Below, one piece after another: positions 60,658 to 64,000 of a stretch of 64,000 nt of DNA. Numbering within the stretch: the first letter of the stretch is position 1; each line of letters starts with the position of its first letter. The notes under the pieces were generated by a model, which saw only the letters and a program-made list of their open reading frames with translations, ran no database searches and was not told the origin of the DNA. This DNA is from Vibrio chagasii. Its GTDB lineage: Bacteria; Pseudomonadota; Gammaproteobacteria; Enterobacterales; Vibrionaceae. The stretch is from positions 1,054,001 to 1,118,000 of the forward strand of contig CP090852.1 in assembly GCA_041879415.1 (NCBI GenBank), read 5' to 3'. The position numbers and the translations under genes were made by a program.

Positions 60658-62091
60658 TTAATTACGATAAATAAAAACGCCAGAACGATTATTTCTTACT
60701 TTTCCTTTTTGGTAAGTTAACTCACCATTTACAAATACACTTTCTATTCCTTCAGCAACTGAAATAGGATTTTCAAATGTTGCTGTATCTTTAATATTCT
60801 TTGGATCAAATAAAACTAAATCAGCAAATGCACCACATCGAACTTCACCTCGACCAGACAAGTTGTAGCGCTCTGCCGACATTCCCGTCATTTTGTGAAT
60901 CGCTTCTGGTAGCGAGAACAGTTTTTCATCTCGGCAGTAATGGCCTAACACTTTCGGGAAAGTGCCCCACAACCTCGGGTGTGGATGTGGGTCATTAGGC
61001 AAACCATCGGAACCAACCATGGTCAGCTTATATTTCAATACACGTTTTACGTCGTTCTCATCCATGCAGTGGTAAACCGCACCAGCTGGTTGAAGCGCTT
61101 TCGCAGCGTCCATCAGTGATAGGTTCATCTCATCAGCAATCTGCTTAAGGGTTTTGCCTGCATGTTCTGGTTTTGCTTCAGACCAAGTGATGAAGATATC
61201 GAAATCGTCCGTCACCTGTTTCAAATCTAATGTCGAAGAGCTCGCTGAATATGGGTAGCAGTCGCAAGACACATCTTGGTGCTCTGAAACCTTGTCCATC
61301 AAATCAAGTACTTCAACGGTTCTGCCCCAGTTGCCCGCACCTGCACATTTAAGGTGGGAAATAACAACCGGTACTTTTGCGTATTGCCCGGTCTCAAACG
61401 CCTCTTCCATCGCGCTTAAGATCTCTTCGAATTCGGTACGCATATGTGTGGTATAGATGCCGCCATGGCTAGACAGCACTTTGGCTAACTGCATTACTTC
61501 ATTGGCGTTCGCTTGTTTCGCACTTGCGTAAGCCAAACCTGAACTCAAACCTAATGCGCCTTGCTCCATCGCTAAATCAAGGTTGTTTTGCATCTCTGCA
61601 ATTTCATCTTCTGTTGCAGTGCGTTGTAGGTCATCCATCACTTGGTTACGCAGCGTGGTGTGACCCACTAAAGCAGCGACGTTCACCGCTGGTTGTGCTT
61701 GCTCCACCGCTTGTGCATACGCGGCAAAGGTTGGGTATTTGAAATCAGCCTGCGCGCCTAAAAGGTTCATAGGGTCTGGTGGATCACCAGCTAAAACCGT
61801 TGGTGACGCACTGATACCACAGTTACCAACAATCACGGTTGTTACACCTTGGCTGATCTTTGGTAAGCAGTCTGGGTAACGAATGACGTTGGTGTCGTCG
61901 TGTGTGTGTACATCAATAAATCCAGGAGCCAATGCTAAGCCTGCTCCTTCAACCAACTGGCCACAATCTTCATGATCAATGCTGCCAATTTCGGCGATTT
62001 TTCCATCTCGGATTGCTACATCGGCACAAAACGATTGTTCGCCGGTGCCATCGAACACCTCTACATTTTTAATTATCGTATCGAACAACAT
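60658..62091 (-). CDS. N-acyl-D-amino-acid deacylase / N-acetylglucosaminate deacetylase-like amidohydrolase
   Basis: The 477-residue amidohydrolase has the N-terminal metal site FIDVHTHDDTNVI, then GNCGISASP, THMRTEFE, VISHLKCAGAGNWG and GSDGLPNDPHPHPRLWGTF, all typical of D-aminoacylases. These zinc enzymes remove acyl groups from N-acyl-D-amino acids. The pathway context (KDG kinase and aldolase, DSD1-like enzyme, chitin hexosaminidase) suggests the substrate is N-acetyl-D-glucosaminate, whose C2 centre is D-amino-acid-like. It is the first gene of the minus-strand unit. Confidence 0.88.
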   Translation of the reverse strand: MLFDTIIKNVEVFDGTGEQSFCADVAIRDGKIAEIGSIDHEDCGQLVEGAGLALAPGFIDVHTHDDTNVIRYPDCLPKISQGVTTVIVGNCGISASPTVLAGDPPDPMNLLGAQADFKYPTFAAYAQAVEQAQPAVNVAALVGHTTLRNQVMDDLQRTATEDEIAEMQNNLDLAMEQGALGLSSGLAYASAKQANANEVMQLAKVLSSHGGIYTTHMRTEFEEILSAMEEAFETGQYAKVPVVISHLKCAGAGNWGRTVEVLDLMDKVSEHQDVSCDCYPYSASSSTLDLKQVTDDFDIFITWSEAKPEHAGKTLKQIADEMNLSLMDAAKALQPAGAVYHCMDENDVKRVLKYKLTMVGSDGLPNDPHPHPRLWGTFPKVLGHYCRDEKLFSLPEAIHKMTGMSAERYNLSGRGEVRCGAFADLVLFDPKNIKDTATFENPISVAEGIESVFVNGELTYQKGKVRNNRSGVFIYRN

Positions 62092-62184
62092 TTCTCACTC
62101 TCTCAATCCACTCTGTTGATGGAGCTATATTAAAAATACAGCCGATTATTTTCAGTGACAAAACACACATAATATTTTAATTTG

Positions 62185-62203
62185 TGTGATAGTTTCTATC
62201 ACA
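62185..62203. promoter_or_regulatory. Palindromic operator in the divergent region
   Basis: TGTGATAG-TTT-CTATCACA is a perfect inverted repeat with an odd 3-base centre. It lies midway between the deacylase and the DSD1-like starts, and the RpiR-family gene nearby is the obvious candidate regulator. The N9 spacing rules out a standard CRP site. Confidence 0.7.
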
Positions 62204-62267
62204 AAGCAAACGCAAGATAGATTTAAACATTAAATAACAACCACTTAAATCATGTTAGGAATCAGCA

Positions 62268-63542
62268 ATGAAACATAACCCTGCACAAAAAGATGTTATA
62301 AAGTATCAAAAAGATTGTTTCGTCTTGACTGAAAGAGGCCAAAAAGGGAGAGCAGTATCACAAACTGAGAACGGCGTTTATCGACTGGTCGATGAAGATA
62401 TTTCGCTTCCGGTAGCAATTATCAAACAATCAGCCTTAACCAATAACCTGAATTGGATGCAATCATTCGCCGATCATCATCAGGTGAAATTATCACCACA
62501 CGGCAAAACATCGATGACGCCTGATTTTTTTCGTCAGCAGCTAGAAAACGGCGCTTGGGGAATTACTGTTGCGACACCTGCACAAGCAGAGATTGCGGCA
62601 ATGGCGGGTGCAAAAAGAATCATCATGGCCAACCAATTGGTGGGTAAAACCAATATTGCGATCGTCGAACAACTTATTCGTGAATTCGACGTCGACTTTT
62701 ACTGCTGTGTCGATTCACCAGTGAACGTGCAACAACTGAGTCAACACTTCGCTAATACCGAGCAAACGCTAAAGGTTCTGATTGAGTTTGGAGTACCAGG
62801 CGGCCGCTGTGGCTGTCGCTCACCACAAGAGGTTCTAGAGCTTGCACAAACCATTCAAGACGCACCTGCACTTTCTCTTGCGGGTATTGAGGTGTACGAA
62901 GGTGTGATTCATGGCGACAATGCCGAGCAAGATATTCGTACCTTCTTAGAGCAAGCACTAAGCTCTGTCGAAAGCCTTGCATCAGATGGACTGATCACGG
63001 GACAGCCAATCATCACTGGCGCGGGATCGGCTTGGTATGATGTGGTGGCAGAGTGCTTGGCGAACCTAACCGATTACTTGGCGATCATCCGCCCAGGTTG
63101 CTATGCCATTCACGATACTGGGATCTACCTAGATGCTCAAAGCAAGGTGTTACAGCGCGCACAAGTAAACCAAGGTTACGCGTGTGAACTGGGTGGGGAT
63201 TTAGAATCGGCACTTGAGGTTTGGGCATATGTTATCTCTCGCCCAGAGCCAACCAAACTGGTGATTGGGCTTGGTAAACGTGATGTGGCCTTCGACGCGG
63301 GATTACCTATTGCTGAACGCGGATATCGCAATGGCGAATCTATCTCAGTTAAAGGCCTGACGGCGACTGCGGTGATGGATCAACATACTTTCGTGGAAAC
63401 GGACGGCTCATCAGAGATTGAAGTGGGTGACATGATTGCGTTCTCAACCTCACACCCGTGCTTGACGTTCGATAAGTGGCGTTACATCGCTATCAGCGAT
63501 GACGACTATCAGGTAACAAACTGGGTAGGGACCTGCTTCTAG
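62268..63542 (+). CDS. DSD1/D-threonine-aldolase-like PLP enzyme, probable D-glucosaminate dehydratase
   Basis: The 424-residue fold-III (alanine-racemase-like) enzyme binds PLP through Lys80 (KLSPHGKTSMTP) and has a zinc site at its end (STSHPCLTF, His-X-Cys) as in eukaryotic D-serine dehydratase. GVPGGRCGCR and GAGSAWYDVVAE are phosphate-binding and active-site loops. Family members act on D-3-hydroxy amino acids. D-glucosaminate fits that description, and its dehydration and deamination gives KDG, the substrate of KdgK in this cluster. AGGAAT precedes the ATG. It is divergent from the deacylase. Confidence 0.82.
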   Translation: MKHNPAQKDVIKYQKDCFVLTERGQKGRAVSQTENGVYRLVDEDISLPVAIIKQSALTNNLNWMQSFADHHQVKLSPHGKTSMTPDFFRQQLENGAWGITVATPAQAEIAAMAGAKRIIMANQLVGKTNIAIVEQLIREFDVDFYCCVDSPVNVQQLSQHFANTEQTLKVLIEFGVPGGRCGCRSPQEVLELAQTIQDAPALSLAGIEVYEGVIHGDNAEQDIRTFLEQALSSVESLASDGLITGQPIITGAGSAWYDVVAECLANLTDYLAIIRPGCYAIHDTGIYLDAQSKVLQRAQVNQGYACELGGDLESALEVWAYVISRPEPTKLVIGLGKRDVAFDAGLPIAERGYRNGESISVKGLTATAVMDQHTFVETDGSSEIEVGDMIAFSTSHPCLTFDKWRYIAISDDDYQVTNWVGTCF

Positions 63543-63591
63543 CTCGATTTTTCAATAAGCTAGAATCAGCGAAGCATTCAGATATACTAAC

Positions 63592-63610
63592 GGGGCTAAG
63601 GCTTAGCCCC
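63592..63610 (+). terminator. Hairpin between the PLP enzyme and RpiR genes
   Basis: Arms GGGGCTAAG (63592-63600) and CTTAGCCCC (63602-63610). No T run follows and the RpiR ribosome site comes nine bases later, so it is probably an intercistronic processing or attenuating stem. Confidence 0.5.
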
Positions 63611-63631
63611 ATCAACAAAGGATCAGGATTC

Positions 63632-64000
63632 TTGAGTTTAGAAGTAGATATCATTTCACAGATAACAGAGCGTTTTCCCGCTCTTCGTGATGCCGAGAAA
63701 AAAGTCGCCAAGCTGATAATGGATGACATCGATTTTGCTGCCAAAGCCAGCATTACAGAACTCGCTGAAAACGCGCAAGTCAGTGAAGCTACCATTACCC
63801 GTTTTGCTAAGGCGATTGGCTGTAACAACGTACGTGATATGAAGATCAAGCTTGCTCAAACCCTAACAGTTGGCCAGCGCTTTATTCTCGAGCCGGTCAA
63901 CCAAACTGGCTATCAAGGTATCTACGAGTCGATCAAGCAGAGCCTAGACATCAACCGCACTCTATTTAACGAACAAGATGTTGAAACTGCAGTAAACTGG
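63632..64000 (+). CDS. RpiR-family transcriptional regulator (N-terminal part)
   Basis: The frame runs off the window after 123 codons. It starts at TTG 63632; AGGA lies just upstream and the frame is closed by a stop further upstream, with no suitable ATG. The N-terminal helix-turn-helix (SITELAENAQVSEATITRFAKAIGCNNVRDMKIKLAQTL) is typical of the RpiR/HexR group, which controls sugar acid and hexosamine genes through a C-terminal SIS sugar-phosphate domain (beyond the window). It probably regulates the whole divergent cluster through the operator at 62185, responding to KDPG or a related sugar phosphate. Confidence 0.85.
   Translation, partial: MSLEVDIISQITERFPALRDAEKKVAKLIMDDIDFAAKASITELAENAQVSEATITRFAKAIGCNNVRDMKIKLAQTLTVGQRFILEPVNQTGYQGIYESIKQSLDINRTLFNEQDVETAVNW

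Noticed and set aside
62185..62203. CRP site in the deacylase/PLP-enzyme divergent region
   Set aside because: TGTGA and TCACA are present but separated by nine bases instead of six, so a standard CRP dimer would not fit.

Overview
The window is Vibrionaceae chromosomal DNA, most likely from the Vibrio splendidus clade. The species-level clues are a 218-residue pentapeptide protein nearly collinear with QnrS, a 249-residue ADP-ribosyltransferase matching the V. splendidus Vis toxin in length and motif layout, a betIBA-proXWV operon, and a small DUF5062 protein. No tRNA, rRNA, IS element, integrase or CRISPR array was seen. Compact operons separated by clear hairpin terminators suggest ordinary, well-maintained accessory sequence, probably from the smaller chromosome.

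Layout. 1-7.2 kb: the C-terminal end of a secreted glycosidase-like protein, DUF5062, a small membrane protein, and a minus-strand sugar operon like the E. coli cmtBA-yggPDC cluster with ycdX at its end. 7.2-9.4 kb: YjaB-like acetyltransferase, chromosomal QnrS-like protein, and a NemR-like TetR regulator. 9.4-13.2 kb: anaerobic sulfatase maturase, serine-type sulfatase, Sel1 protein and a 21-codon hydrophobic ORF. 13.2-16.6 kb: iron alcohol dehydrogenase, membrane protein and aldehyde dehydrogenase, with NemR-box-like operators that resemble one in front of the TetR gene. 16.7-24.8 kb: a MarR (CosR-like) regulator and betIBA-proXWV for choline uptake and glycine betaine synthesis. 25-28.7 kb: two lipoproteins and a LruC/DUF4114 surface protein. 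29-34 kb: a haem-type sensor EAL protein, an RstAB-like two-component system and a small lipoprotein. 34.5-38.5 kb: secreted M4 and M28 peptidases. 39.2-41.1 kb: a chemoreceptor.

41.3-45.5 kb is the most striking locus. It is a three-gene operon encoding an 863-residue secreted protein of no recognised family with a toxin-like hydrophobic helical pair, followed by two secreted ADP-ribosyltransferases of the Vis type. Each mature transferase has a single cysteine at its extreme C terminus and the large protein has an odd number of cysteines, which suggests a disulfide-linked AB-type toxin.

45.5-54.1 kb: L-2-hydroxyglutarate oxidase, a TAXI-type TRAP transporter and a DctBD-like two-component system, with a clear sigma-54 promoter and several repeated upstream elements. 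54.1-64 kb: a GH20 hexosaminidase, KDPG aldolase, KDG kinase, sodium symporter, RidA, N-acyl-D-amino-acid deacylase, a DSD1-like PLP enzyme and an RpiR regulator. Together these form a coherent route from oxidised chitin fragments (N-acetylglucosaminate) through glucosaminate and KDG to pyruvate.
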